From GCA-002731945 sp913047775 (GTDB taxonomy: Bacteria > Pseudomonadota > Alphaproteobacteria > MED-G09), in contig CAJWUE010000051.1 in assembly GCA_913047775.1 (NCBI GenBank), positions 1-10,197 of the forward strand: a DNA stretch of 10,197 bases, read 5' to 3'. A program made the translations under genes and the position numbers. Shown piece after piece: positions 1 through 7,079 of the stretch. The first letter of the stretch is position 1. Every line of letters begins with the position of its first letter. The notes beneath the pieces are model-generated. The model was not told where the DNA came from and did not search any database. It worked only from the letters and a program-made list of their open reading frames with translations.

Positions 1-1
1 T

Positions 2-904
2 GCGGGATTAGAGAGAGCAACACAGGGAAGTATCTTTATAGATAATGAAGATGTAACTTTACTTCCTGCAACTGATAGGGATGTTTCAATGGTATTTCAA
101 TCTTACGCGTTATTTCCCCATATGAGTGTAGTAGAAAATGTTTCTTATGGGTTAAAGATGATTAATGTTCCCAAAGAAGAATATATTCAAAAATCTTTTG
201 AAACCCTGAAGTTGGTTGGCCTTGAAAGTTACGAAAAAAGAATGCCTTCTGAATTATCCGGGGGGCAACAGCAACGTGTTGCCGTGGCCAGGGCCATTGT
301 TTTGGAGCCGAAAGTTCTTTTGTTTGATGAACCGCTATCAAATCTTGATGCCAAGCTTAGGCGGCAAGTCAGAGAGGACATAAGAGAATTACAACAAGAG
401 TTAGGTGTTACAACTATTTATGTAACCCATGACCAAGAAGAAGCTTTAGCAATTTCAGACAAGGTAATTGTTATGAACAATGCTGTCATTGCCCAGCAAG
501 GAGAGCCAAAGGTCTTATATAATAATCCAAAAACTTCTTTTGTAGCTAATTTTATAGGTGATGCCAATATTGTTAAAGCGCAAATTGAAACTAGAAATGA
601 AAATAATTACGATATCAATTTTGGTGGTGTCCAAATGAAAATTTCAGCAAATATTGATTTAAAAGATTCAGTTTCAATTGCTATACGACCAGAAACAATT
701 GAAATTATAAAAGAAAAAACAAATAACTGTATGAAAGCTGAAATAATTAATGCCTCCTATGTAGGAAGCTCTTATCAATATGTTGTTTCATCCAGTGTTG
801 GTGAATTATTTATAGTTTCAAATGAGACAACCAATCATTTTAAGTTAAACGAAGAAGTTTTTATAACATTTGATGAAAGTGGAATTACTATTTTAGAGGA
901 TTGA
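2..904 (+). CDS. ABC transporter ATP-binding protein, Fe(III)/polyamine type (5' partial)
   Basis: This is the ATPase subunit of an ABC importer of the FbpC/PotA/UgpC type, acting on the cytoplasmic face of the inner membrane. The reading frame is open to the window edge, so 300 codons are visible and the gene starts outside. The ATG at 89 lies inside the Q-loop and is not the start. Numbered from the first visible codon: the Q-loop (MVFQSYALFPH) is near 30-40, the signature LSGGQQQ at 85-91, Walker B VLLFDEP at 105-111, the D-loop SNLDAKL follows, and the H-loop histidine (YVTHDQEEA) is at 143. Walker A should lie roughly ten codons upstream of the window. A C-terminal TOBE-like region of about 120 residues includes the typical IRPE motif near 228. 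The substrate (iron, polyamine or other) cannot be settled without the binding protein and permeases, which lie outside. It is A+T-rich like the next gene and convergent with it, and probably does not belong to the sugar locus. Confidence 0.93.
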   Translation, partial: AGLERATQGSIFIDNEDVTLLPATDRDVSMVFQSYALFPHMSVVENVSYGLKMINVPKEEYIQKSFETLKLVGLESYEKRMPSELSGGQQQRVAVARAIVLEPKVLLFDEPLSNLDAKLRRQVREDIRELQQELGVTTIYVTHDQEEALAISDKVIVMNNAVIAQQGEPKVLYNNPKTSFVANFIGDANIVKAQIETRNENNYDINFGGVQMKISANIDLKDSVSIAIRPETIEIIKEKTNNCMKAEIINASYVGSSYQYVVSSSVGELFIVSNETTNHFKLNEEVFITFDESGITILED

Positions 905-937
905 TTAGTTTTTTTTATTAAATCTTTATTTAATTAA

Positions 938-1831
938 TCAAGTTTTACTTGTTTTATTGAGCGGATGTTTCTTAAGTTTTTTTATTAATAAATATAACGC
1001 ACTATGATCTAAACTAGATTTGCCTTCTTCAACTATTATTTCATATAATTTTTTTATTTTTTCAGACAAAGGTAAATGAATTTTGTAAGCTTTTGCTGTT
1101 TCAATAATATTTTTCATATCTTTTAATTGTGTAGAACACTTACCTCCTGGTTCAAAATTTTTTTCTAAAATTCTTTTACCGTGAATTTCCAAAATTGGGC
1201 TTCCAGCAAATCCATTTTTTATTGCTTTCCTTACAGCTTTAGGGTCTGCACCAGCAGCCTCAGCAAGGATTAATGCTTCTGACACAGCGCCAATTGTAAT
1301 TCCTACAATTGCTTGATTGGCAAGTTTGGCAACTTGCCCAGAACCAGTTTTTCCTACGTAAGTTACTGTCCCCATACTTTTTAATAATTTTTTAGTTTTT
1401 TCAAATATTTTTTTATCGCCTCCTACCATAATTGCTAATTTTCCAGTTTCCGCAGCTGATGTTCCACCTGAAACGGGGGCATCCAAAAAATATCCACCCT
1501 TGCTTTTAATTTTTTTTTCTATTTCAATTGCCGTTTTTTGTTTGGTGGAGCTCATATCAATTAATATTTGATCTTTTTTTATCTTTTTGCTTAATTCTTT
1601 AGCGATTTCTAGACAAACTTCATCATTAGATAGCATCATTATAATTACTTGACATTGATTAGGTAAATTAATTAGATTTTGACACACTTCTGTTTTTTGG
1701 TTTTTAATTTTTTTCAAATTTTTTCTTGATCTATTCCACACGACTAAAGGATAATTATGTTTTGCAATATTTCTTGCCATGGGTAGGCCCATTAACCCAA
1801 CGCCAACAAATCCAACTTTTAATTTACCCAT
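938..1831 (-). CDS. 3-hydroxyisobutyrate dehydrogenase-family NAD(P)-dependent reductase
   Basis: A beta-hydroxyacid dehydrogenase of 297 residues, the family's normal length. These enzymes interconvert a beta-hydroxyacid and its semialdehyde or ketone; members include 3-hydroxyisobutyrate dehydrogenase and tartronate semialdehyde reductase (GarR/GlxR). Visible are an N-terminal Rossmann motif GVGLMG (about 10-15), the substrate-binding segment DAPVSGGTSAAETG (117-130), the catalytic segment GSGQVAKLANQ with Lys169 and Asn172, and a KD pair at 237-238 in the all-helical C-terminal domain. The start is supported by GGGAAG a few bases upstream of the ATG. It lies 98 bp downstream of the permease gene on the same strand. 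A copy of the operator-like sequence seen in the divergent promoter lies about 60 bp upstream, which suggests its own regulated promoter. The gene is strikingly A+T-rich and lysine-rich (12 G+C in bases 1381-1440), unlike the sugar genes. Exact substrate unknown; tartronate semialdehyde or another aldolase product would fit. Confidence 0.92.
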   Translation of the reverse strand: MGKLKVGFVGVGLMGLPMARNIAKHNYPLVVWNRSRKNLKKIKNQKTEVCQNLINLPNQCQVIIMMLSNDEVCLEIAKELSKKIKKDQILIDMSSTKQKTAIEIEKKIKSKGGYFLDAPVSGGTSAAETGKLAIMVGGDKKIFEKTKKLLKSMGTVTYVGKTGSGQVAKLANQAIVGITIGAVSEALILAEAAGADPKAVRKAIKNGFAGSPILEIHGKRILEKNFEPGGKCSTQLKDMKNIIETAKAYKIHLPLSEKIKKLYEIIVEEGKSSLDHSALYLLIKKLKKHPLNKTSKT

Positions 1832-1890
1832 TTTATCTTCCCACTAATATTTTTGTATATTTTGTATTTTAATCACTCATAAAATCTTAA

Positions 1891-1901
1891 TGGTATAACA
1901 A
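1891..1901 (+). promoter_or_regulatory. Operator-like site (GntR/FadR-type) upstream of the reductase gene
   Basis: TGGTATAACAA fits the TnGTnnnACnA pattern known for the FadR subfamily of GntR regulators. It differs at one of 11 positions from TGGTATGACAA on the minus strand at 4995-4985. Over an 18-base alignment (1888-1905 against 4998-4981 reversed) 15 positions match. It sits about 60 bp upstream of the reductase start codon at 1831. Regulator binding is inferred; no regulator gene is in the window. Confidence 0.45.
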
Positions 1902-1929
1902 TGTGATTATTAAATTGAATAATTTGTAT

Positions 1930-2967
1930 TCATAGTTTTTTTTCACTGGTTGCTATGTTGCTAAGTTCTCGAAGACGGACACGTTGTGCATCAAGAAGCA
2001 TAGCTATTAGAATTATCGTACCTTGGATGACCTTTATCCAAAAGACAGAAACGTGCATTAAATTCAGTCCACGATCAATGGTTGAAAGCAGCAAAACCCC
2101 ACCTAGCGCACCTAACATGGTGCCACGACCACCCTGAAGGCTTACACCGCCTATGACGGCTCCTGCAAAAACTGTAAATATGAAACCTTCACCGAGATTA
2201 CTTTGCACCGATACTACTCTTCCTGCTAACATCCAGCCGGCCAAGGCAGCCAGTAACCCGCTTAAGAGGTACACTTGCCTTATTCGCCTATCGACGTTTA
2301 TACCTAATGCTGCAGCAGCTTCTCGGTTACCACCTATTGCATAAAGTTCTCGACCAAATTTGTGGTGTTTCAGAATTAAATGACAAATAAAGTAAATTAA
2401 TCCTGTTGCAATGACTGCGACGAAAATGTTTCCAAAACCCGGAACCTTGAAAGCTTTTTCATGACCAAGCCAGTAGAAAACATCAGCCCTTGGGTTGTTG
2501 AAGCCACTTACCGGAGCGCCCTCAGTAAAGGCCATCATTAAACCCCTGATAATAATCAGTGATGCCAGGGTAACGATGAAATTATGCATTTTGCCATGTG
2601 TTATCAAACAGCCAATAGCGTAGCCTATTGCAGCCCCCATAGATAAAGTTAATATGATTGACAGGTAAGGATTCATAAGAATTCCATTTCCATTCGTTGG
2701 CACCCCTGCAGGCACAATCATCCAAATACCGAATAGAGCTGCCATTCCCAACGTGGATTCTGTAGATAGATCGAAGTTTCCGCTTATCAAAACAAAAGTT
2801 TGACCCGCCACTAGCACACCTAATACAGCAGCAGCAGCCATAATATTGGAAATATTGCGTTCAGTAAGAAAGTGCTCAGATTGAAATATGAAAAATACAA
2901 ATACAATTATTAATATAGCCCAAATTAAGTGATCTATCAGAAATAACAAACGATCATATTTAGACAT
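1930..2967 (-). CDS. Sugar ABC transporter permease, RbsC/XylH family
   Basis: The inner-membrane channel subunit of a ribose/xylose-class ABC sugar importer (BPD_transp_2 family), 345 residues, the usual size. It is strongly hydrophobic with about 8-10 predicted transmembrane segments; the first covers residues about 15-29. Family motifs are visible: GQTFVLISGNFDLSTES (about 55-71, matching the usual GGIDLSVGS region), YAIGGNREAAAALGI (about 209-223, the cytoplasmic segment that contacts the ATPase), and GGVSLQGGRGT (about 272-282). The start has AGGGA about seven bases upstream of the ATG. It is the third gene of the binding protein - ATPase - permease operon, 48 bp after the ATPase gene. 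The substrate is not readable from the sequence; context suggests a pentose or branched sugar. Confidence 0.95.
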   Translation of the reverse strand: MSKYDRLLFLIDHLIWAILIIVFVFFIFQSEHFLTERNISNIMAAAAVLGVLVAGQTFVLISGNFDLSTESTLGMAALFGIWMIVPAGVPTNGNGILMNPYLSIILTLSMGAAIGYAIGCLITHGKMHNFIVTLASLIIIRGLMMAFTEGAPVSGFNNPRADVFYWLGHEKAFKVPGFGNIFVAVIATGLIYFICHLILKHHKFGRELYAIGGNREAAAALGINVDRRIRQVYLLSGLLAALAGWMLAGRVVSVQSNLGEGFIFTVFAGAVIGGVSLQGGRGTMLGALGGVLLLSTIDRGLNLMHVSVFWIKVIQGTIILIAMLLDAQRVRLRELSNIATSEKKL

Positions 2968-3015
2968 TACTTTTCCCTAATTAATTGTTAATGACTTGTT
3001 TTTGGTTTAAATAAT

Positions 3016-3768
3016 TCATGCTGTTTCTAGTGCTCCAGTTATTAATCCAGTAACTTCTTCCCGACTTGTTTTGAGGATTGGTTTATCTGCGATTTTGTTC
3101 CCTCGTCGCAGTACTACGACACGGTCACAAACCTCAAAAACATCTTGCATTCGATGACTCACCAAGATTACGGCATGGCCTGTTTCTTTTAGTTGTTTAA
3201 TTCTTGCTAGAATTTCAGCTACTTGGCGGATTGAAATCGCTGCGGTGGGTTCGTCTAACAAGACAAGCTTTGGATCCGACAAACGCGTGCGAGCGAGTGC
3301 AACTGCCTGTCGCTGGCCGCCGGACATCCGTTCCACCAGATCTTTTGATCGCGTTTCCGACTTCAACTCTTCGAACAATTCGCCTGCACGATCATTCATT
3401 GCAGAATGTTTTAGTCTCGAGAAAAAGCCAAAACCTGAAGTCAGTTCCCGCCCTAAAAAAACATTCGCAGCGGCTGTCAGGTTATTGCACAGTGCGAGAT
3501 CCTGATAGACGATTTCGATCCCGTGATTTCTGGCATCAAGTGGATTAGAAAAGGAGGTTTTTTTGCCTGCAACAAAAATTTCTCCATTTGTAGGAGAAAA
3601 ATTACCAGCGACAATTTTCACAAGTGTCGATTTACCCGCTCCGTTATCACCCATTAGACCAACTGCTTCTCCCGGTGTAATCGCCAAATCTATGCCTTGT
3701 AAGGCATGGATTGCACCGAAGTTCTTCGAAATATTCTTCAATTCGAGAATTTCCATACTTCCTACCAT
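3016..3768 (-). CDS. Sugar ABC transporter ATP-binding protein, single-domain RbsA/FrcA type
   Basis: The ATPase of the sugar importer, 250 residues with one ABC domain. The two-domain fusion of RbsA/XylG is about 500 residues, whereas FrcA-type partners are single-domain like this one, so it probably works as a homodimer under the permease. Motifs: Walker A GDNGAGKST (40-48), Q-loop IVYQD (86-90), signature MSGGQRQAVALAR (148-160), Walker B LVLLDEPTAA (168-177), and H-loop SH (204-205). The start is uncertain. The ATG at 3768 has no recognisable ribosome binding site, while the in-frame ATG at 3756 (MEILELKNI) follows AGGA closely and matches where the conserved domain begins. The longer form is given here. 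It is separated from the binding-protein gene by 129 bp containing a stem-loop. Confidence 0.94.
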   Translation of the reverse strand: MVGSMEILELKNISKNFGAIHALQGIDLAITPGEAVGLMGDNGAGKSTLVKIVAGNFSPTNGEIFVAGKKTSFSNPLDARNHGIEIVYQDLALCNNLTAAANVFLGRELTSGFGFFSRLKHSAMNDRAGELFEELKSETRSKDLVERMSGGQRQAVALARTRLSDPKLVLLDEPTAAISIRQVAEILARIKQLKETGHAVILVSHRMQDVFEVCDRVVVLRRGNKIADKPILKTSREEVTGLITGALETA

Positions 3769-3897
3769 AATCTAGTAATCACATTAAAATTATATTCTAT
3801 AATATTTGGAGTTAGAGTTTGGAAGGGGATAAAGGAAATTAACCCCCTCCAAAATTTACTTTTCTATGACACTAACCATCATGCCATGCAATCCTAA
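3769..3897. other. Intergenic gap between ATPase and binding-protein genes
   Basis: A non-coding stretch of 129 bp inside the importer operon, much longer than the 48 bp between the ATPase and permease genes. It holds the stem-loop listed separately and an A+T-rich part next to the ATPase start. No convincing internal promoter was seen. Confidence 0.6.
3818..3853 (-). promoter_or_regulatory. Intercistronic mRNA stem-loop between binding-protein and ATPase genes
   Basis: Bases 3818-3828 (TTTGGAAGGGG) and 3843-3853 (CCCCCTCCAAA) form an 11-pair stem around a 14-base loop. On the plus strand there is one A-C mismatch (3824/3847). In the minus-strand transcript the same position is a G-U pair, so the stem is complete in the RNA that is actually made. 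No U-tract follows, so it is not a standard intrinsic terminator. Such hairpins after binding-protein genes are known to protect the upstream mRNA and allow excess binding protein over membrane subunits; that role here is inferred. Confidence 0.6.
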
Positions 3898-4932
3898 CTA
3901 TTGGTTACCCCAAAGTCCGGGATTGTCTATATTGTCTATAGAAATATCAGTCGTACTTAAGAAAAGCTGAAAGCCAACATCAGTCATTTTAAGCTGAGCT
4001 GGAGACCATAATGCTCCTTCTTGAACAACTTGACCTTCCTCAATTGCTTCGCCATTCAATTTTTTTTGGATGTATTCGACAACCATACTTCCAAAGTCTG
4101 GAATTGGTTGACCTGAAGCTTGATCAGTTGATCCTTCTCGGATTAAAGCTAAATTGCCGCTACAACCGTCAATTGCTGCAATAAAGATATGACCTTCTTC
4201 ACCCCTAGGTGCGTATTGATCTAGCTCTTTTAGAGTTTGAACAGTACTCTCAGAGTAAACACAGTCAGAATGCATATAAATTGCATCAACATCTTGAACT
4301 GATAAAACATCTCGAACTATTTGAACTCCCTTATCAGCTTTCCAACTACCTTCTTTGGTAATCTGTTCAATGTTAGGATGTTGATTTATAATTTCATCAA
4401 ATCCTCCCTTTCTTAACTGTGCAACGTTTTGTGCTAAGTTACCAGTAATATGTAAAACTGTTCCTTTAGGCTCCCCATATTTTTTTGTTAGATGAGCAAC
4501 AACAGCATTACCAGATTGATTTCCGCCTAGATGGTTATCAGCTAGGACAGTCATTTCAACTTGGCAACCAACTGCTGATCTATCGATCGTATAAAAAGGT
4601 ATGCCTGCTTCATTTGCAGCTTGCACTGCAACACAAACTCCAGCGCTATCGTCTGGAACAGCTACAATTGCATCAACACCTTGAGTTATAAAGTCATTAA
4701 TATCATTGATTTGCTTTTGAGCATCTCCCCCTGACGTAACAGACAAAACTTTCCAGCCTTTTGCTTCTGCTGGGACCCGAAAGCCATCAAAAATTTGCTT
4801 CTGTCCGCCATCGAGTGAAGGTGCTGCGTAGCCAACCACTACCTGAGCGGCTGAAGCTATGCCTGTTAAAGACAGACTAAAAAGTAGAGCCAGACTTAAA
4901 AGTCCAGCTGTTATTATTTTTTTTAGTAACAT
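3898..4932 (-). CDS. Periplasmic sugar-binding protein, RbsB-like (Peripla_BP_4)
   Basis: The extracytoplasmic sugar receptor of the importer, 344 residues. A signal peptide is clear: two lysines at 4-5, a hydrophobic core at about 7-25, and a likely cleavage after ASA at residue 28. The mature part shows the two-lobed sugar-binder pattern: VVVGYAAPSLDGG at the first strand, QGVDAIVAVPDD (84-95), IPFYTIDRS (111-119) with the Asp-Arg pair typical of ligand contacts, HITGN and LRKGGFDE (161-180), and IAAIDG (251-256). Four cysteines (100, 123, 224, 257) could form two disulfides after export. The start is well supported by AGGGGGA five bases before the ATG. It is the first gene of the leftward operon and divergent from the catabolic genes. 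The ligand is unknown; a ribose-, xylose- or apiose-like sugar is plausible from context. Confidence 0.95.
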   Translation of the reverse strand: MLLKKIITAGLLSLALLFSLSLTGIASAAQVVVGYAAPSLDGGQKQIFDGFRVPAEAKGWKVLSVTSGGDAQKQINDINDFITQGVDAIVAVPDDSAGVCVAVQAANEAGIPFYTIDRSAVGCQVEMTVLADNHLGGNQSGNAVVAHLTKKYGEPKGTVLHITGNLAQNVAQLRKGGFDEIINQHPNIEQITKEGSWKADKGVQIVRDVLSVQDVDAIYMHSDCVYSESTVQTLKELDQYAPRGEEGHIFIAAIDGCSGNLALIREGSTDQASGQPIPDFGSMVVEYIQKKLNGEAIEEGQVVQEGALWSPAQLKMTDVGFQLFLSTTDISIDNIDNPGLWGNQ

Positions 4933-4961
4933 AGTATTCCCCCTATTTGTTTTGGTAAGTT

Positions 4962-4986
4962 AATATGATAAAACGATAGTCATATT
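4962..4986. promoter_or_regulatory. Inverted repeat AATATGA-n11-TCATATT
   Basis: Perfect 7-bp arms at 4962-4968 and 4980-4986 with an 11-base spacer, about 30 bp upstream of the binding-protein start codon. It overlaps the edge of the GntR-type site at 4985-4995. It could be a second protein-binding site or chance symmetry in A+T-rich DNA. Confidence 0.3.
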
Positions 4987-4995
4987 GTCATACCA
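4985..4995 (-). promoter_or_regulatory. Operator-like site (GntR/FadR-type) in the divergent promoter
   Basis: Read on the minus strand this is TGGTATGACAA, fitting the FadR-subfamily pattern TnGTnnnACnA. The surrounding ATTG...CAAT extends the symmetry. A near-identical copy lies at 1891-1901 upstream of the reductase gene. Lying between the two divergent genes, it could control both operons. The cognate regulator is not in the window. Confidence 0.5.
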
Positions 4996-5013
4996 ATAAT
5001 AATGATAATCGTA

Positions 5014-5030
5014 TTGATATTGTTTATCAA
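5014..5030. promoter_or_regulatory. Palindrome TTGATA-n5-TATCAA upstream of the aldolase gene
   Basis: Perfect 6-bp arms at 5014-5019 and 5025-5030 around a 5-base centre, ending 29 bp before the aldolase start codon. The position suits a repressor or activator site for the catabolic operon. It differs from the GntR-type site, so a second regulator is possible. Function inferred from position and symmetry only. Confidence 0.3.
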
Positions 5031-5059
5031 GTACTAAAAATGAAGAAAAAGGAACTAAA

Positions 5060-5905
5060 ATGAAAGTCAAAGCTCTTCAAAAACTGCGTCAAAAACTGAA
5101 TCAAAATGAACCAATTTACGGCTTGTGGGTGACTCTTGAATCGGCTTCAATCACTGAAATGGCCGTCGCTCTCGGACTGGATTGGGTCGTAATTGATGCA
5201 GAGCATGGTCATTTAGATTGGAAAGACATAAATTCACATATTAGGGCGGCGTTGCGAAGTGATACTGTTGTCCTCGTGCGTATTGCTGAACGAAGTACTA
5301 TCTTGTCAAAACGTGCTCTTGACATTGGTGCTGACGGCATAATGATCCCTTGGATGGAAAAGGTGGAAGAAGTCGAAGAAGCTGTCCGCGATTGTCGCTA
5401 TCCCCCTGAAGGTCGTCGGGGAATTGGCGGAGAACGGGCCACAGCCTGGGGGCAGTGCTTGAGTGAACACGCTGCTGAAGCAAATGAAAATGTCCTTATC
5501 GTACCCTTGATTGAAAGTATCGCCGCCATTCCCAATGTAGCCACCATGTGCGAAGTCGATGGAATCGACCTGTTTTTCTTTGGTCCTGCCGACTTCTCAT
5601 CAACTGCCGGTTTTCGCGGGCAATGGGAAGGTCCCGGTGTCGCTGAACAGATACTAAGTTTAAAAGACACAATCAACGCCGCTGGCAAGCATTGTGGCGT
5701 CGTCTCAACGAGCAACCAAAATCTGACTGACCGGCTTGATCAAGGTTTTCGAATGCTAGCTCTAGGCACGGATAGTGGACTATTATTACGTTCCCTGCAC
5801 CAGTCCTTACAAGAAGTCGACCGTGATCGGTTGCCTGCCACCAGTTTAGATCCTGCAGATGGGCGTGTGGTATCAGGGTCCGATGCCGGAAAGGATAATA
5901 CTTGA
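5060..5905 (+). CDS. HpcH/HpaI-family class II (metal-dependent) aldolase
   Basis: A pyruvate-type aldolase of the HpcH/HpaI family, 281 residues. Known members (HpaI, GarL, RhmA) cleave 4-hydroxy-2-oxoacids into pyruvate or another oxoacid plus an aldehyde, using a divalent metal. Residues line up well with the E. coli HpaI active site: His49 in IDAEHG, Arg74 in LVRI, Glu152 in PLIES (metal ligand) and Asp178 in GPADFS (metal ligand). The segment PEGRRGIGGERA (116-127) is the usual loop. The last 25 or so residues form a polar tail beyond the core fold. The start has AGGA six bases upstream. It is the first gene of the rightward operon, followed after 36 bp by the hydroxyacid dehydrogenase. 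It has the highest G+C of the locus (40 of 60 in bases 5401-5460). Its substrate here is probably an oxidised sugar acid, but no dehydratase is present to name it. Confidence 0.93.
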   Translation: MKVKALQKLRQKLNQNEPIYGLWVTLESASITEMAVALGLDWVVIDAEHGHLDWKDINSHIRAALRSDTVVLVRIAERSTILSKRALDIGADGIMIPWMEKVEEVEEAVRDCRYPPEGRRGIGGERATAWGQCLSEHAAEANENVLIVPLIESIAAIPNVATMCEVDGIDLFFFGPADFSSTAGFRGQWEGPGVAEQILSLKDTINAAGKHCGVVSTSNQNLTDRLDQGFRMLALGTDSGLLLRSLHQSLQEVDRDRLPATSLDPADGRVVSGSDAGKDNT

Positions 5906-5941
5906 AGACGCCTGCCTAAAGGAAAATAAGAGAAAGAAAAA

Positions 5942-6991
5942 ATGACTTTTCAAATCGCTTTAACTGGAGACTTTCAAAAAGACGGGAAAACAGTCTATCC
6001 TGATTTCGATTTGGGGCAGCTAAAAGCCGCTCGCGGGATCAAATACAGCTTTTTTACTGAGCACAAATCTGAGATTGAGCCTGAACAATTAAAAGGTTTT
6101 CAGGGAGTTATTGTTCTAACTCCTAAAGTAACGAGTCACAGTTTATCGCAGAGCCAGGATTTGTTAGCCGTTAGTCGTTTTGGTGTTGGTTACGATAGTG
6201 TCGATGTTTCTGCTTGTACTGAAGCAGATGTTGTCCTTTGTATAACAGCAGGGGCTGTTGACCGGCCTGTAGCAGAAGCTACAGTGGGATGGATGATCGC
6301 TCTAGGGCATCGCATGATTATTAAGGATAAACTCGTTCGAAAAGGGCTATGGCATCAACGCAGCGAGTATATGGGTGGTGAACTTCGAGATCGAACTTTA
6401 GGAGTTGTAGGCTTAGGAGGGATTGGTTCTGTCGTTATTGAATTGCTAAAAGGTTTTGGTATGAAACAACCCTTAGTCTATGATCCCTTCATGGATGAGA
6501 TAAATGCTGAAAAATTGGGTGTTAAGAAAGTTGAATTGCACGAGTTGATGAAACATTCAGACTTCATTACTTTGCATTGCCCTTTGAACGAACACACGAG
6601 AGATCTCATTTCTCATCGTGAACTAGATCTGATGAAATCTTCGTCGTTTATCATCAACACCGCACGTGGTGGTATTATTAATGAAGATGCACTTTTTAAA
6701 GCACTTTCAGAAAAAAAAATTGCAGGAGCTGCATTGGATTGTTTTAATGATGAACCTGTCCTTAAACCAAACCGCTTTAGCGAATTGGACAACGTAATAC
6801 TTGCACCTCATAGTATTGCATGGACTCAGGAATTGTTTCGTGACATAGGCATGATGTGTAGTCAACACATGATTGACCTCGCAAATGGAATTCGTCCTCA
6901 TGGAGTTGTTAATCCTGAGATCTTCGATCGGCCTTCCTTCCAAGAAAAATGGAAAGCTCTTCGTGTTCAACCAAATCCAATAAGTTCATAA
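5942..6991 (+). CDS. D-2-hydroxyacid dehydrogenase (phosphoglycerate dehydrogenase-like)
   Basis: An NAD-dependent D-isomer-specific 2-hydroxyacid dehydrogenase, 349 residues. It would oxidise a 2-hydroxyacid or reduce a 2-oxoacid. Visible are the SRFGVGYDSVD segment (78-88) at the substrate site, the Rossmann motif GLGGIG (157-162) with the adenosine-binding acidic residue Asp181 in VYDP, the catalytic Arg242 in INTARGG, Glu271 in FNDEP and His290 in APHSIAW. The full catalytic triad is present. No ACT or other C-terminal regulatory domain is seen, unlike long serine-pathway SerA enzymes, so a catabolic role is more likely than serine synthesis. It lies between the aldolase (36 bp upstream) and the sugar dehydrogenase (88 bp downstream). 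A glyoxylate/hydroxypyruvate reductase or an oxidation of a sugar acid are both possible. Confidence 0.93.
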   Translation: MTFQIALTGDFQKDGKTVYPDFDLGQLKAARGIKYSFFTEHKSEIEPEQLKGFQGVIVLTPKVTSHSLSQSQDLLAVSRFGVGYDSVDVSACTEADVVLCITAGAVDRPVAEATVGWMIALGHRMIIKDKLVRKGLWHQRSEYMGGELRDRTLGVVGLGGIGSVVIELLKGFGMKQPLVYDPFMDEINAEKLGVKKVELHELMKHSDFITLHCPLNEHTRDLISHRELDLMKSSSFIINTARGGIINEDALFKALSEKKIAGAALDCFNDEPVLKPNRFSELDNVILAPHSIAWTQELFRDIGMMCSQHMIDLANGIRPHGVVNPEIFDRPSFQEKWKALRVQPNPISS

Positions 6992-7079
6992 GAGTTTTGA
7001 TATCTTGATTATGCAATTTGAGGGCTTCAATTCATTTAAAAAAGTAAGAGAACAAGTGTAATATAGACATGAAATAAAA

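Larger units (their letters stand above)
4933..5059. promoter_or_regulatory. Divergent promoter region between importer and catabolic operons
   Basis: This 127-bp A+T-rich gap separates the start of the leftward importer operon from the rightward catabolic operon and must hold promoters for both. It is rich in TGATA/TATCA elements and contains three symmetric sequences, listed separately. I could not assign convincing -35/-10 pairs in either direction. The aldolase start at 5060 is preceded by AGGA with suitable spacing. Confidence 0.7.

Noticed and set aside
901..941. Possible bidirectional terminator between the convergent left-hand genes (arms 917-923 and 928-934; also 901-907 and 935-941)
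   Set aside because: Stems are entirely or mostly A-T, and the T-run precedes rather than follows the hairpin on the plus strand (an A-run on the minus strand), so neither direction gives a proper intrinsic terminator.
1906..1923. Small hairpin ATTATT/AATAAT between permease and reductase genes as terminator
   Set aside because: Only six A-T pairs and no following U-tract; not enough to call a transcription stop.
3204..3548. Open frames on the plus strand opposite the ATPase gene (3204-3548, 3245-3505, 3563-3775)
   Set aside because: They lie wholly or almost wholly antisense to a gene with all ABC motifs, and their translations show no recognisable domain.
1900..3787. Shared 10-mer AATGTGATTA near the reductase operator and upstream of the ATPase gene
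   Set aside because: Short, A+T-rich and without symmetry in the second copy; chance is a sufficient explanation.
5040..5063. Seven-codon upstream ORF (MKKKELK) whose TGA overlaps the aldolase ATG as ATGA
   Set aside because: It has no ribosome binding site of its own, and its AAGGA is better explained as the aldolase's binding site; overlap is likely by chance.
5398..5715. Minus-strand open frames opposite the aldolase gene
   Set aside because: Antisense shadows of a well-conserved aldolase in its more G+C-rich section; no family features or binding site.
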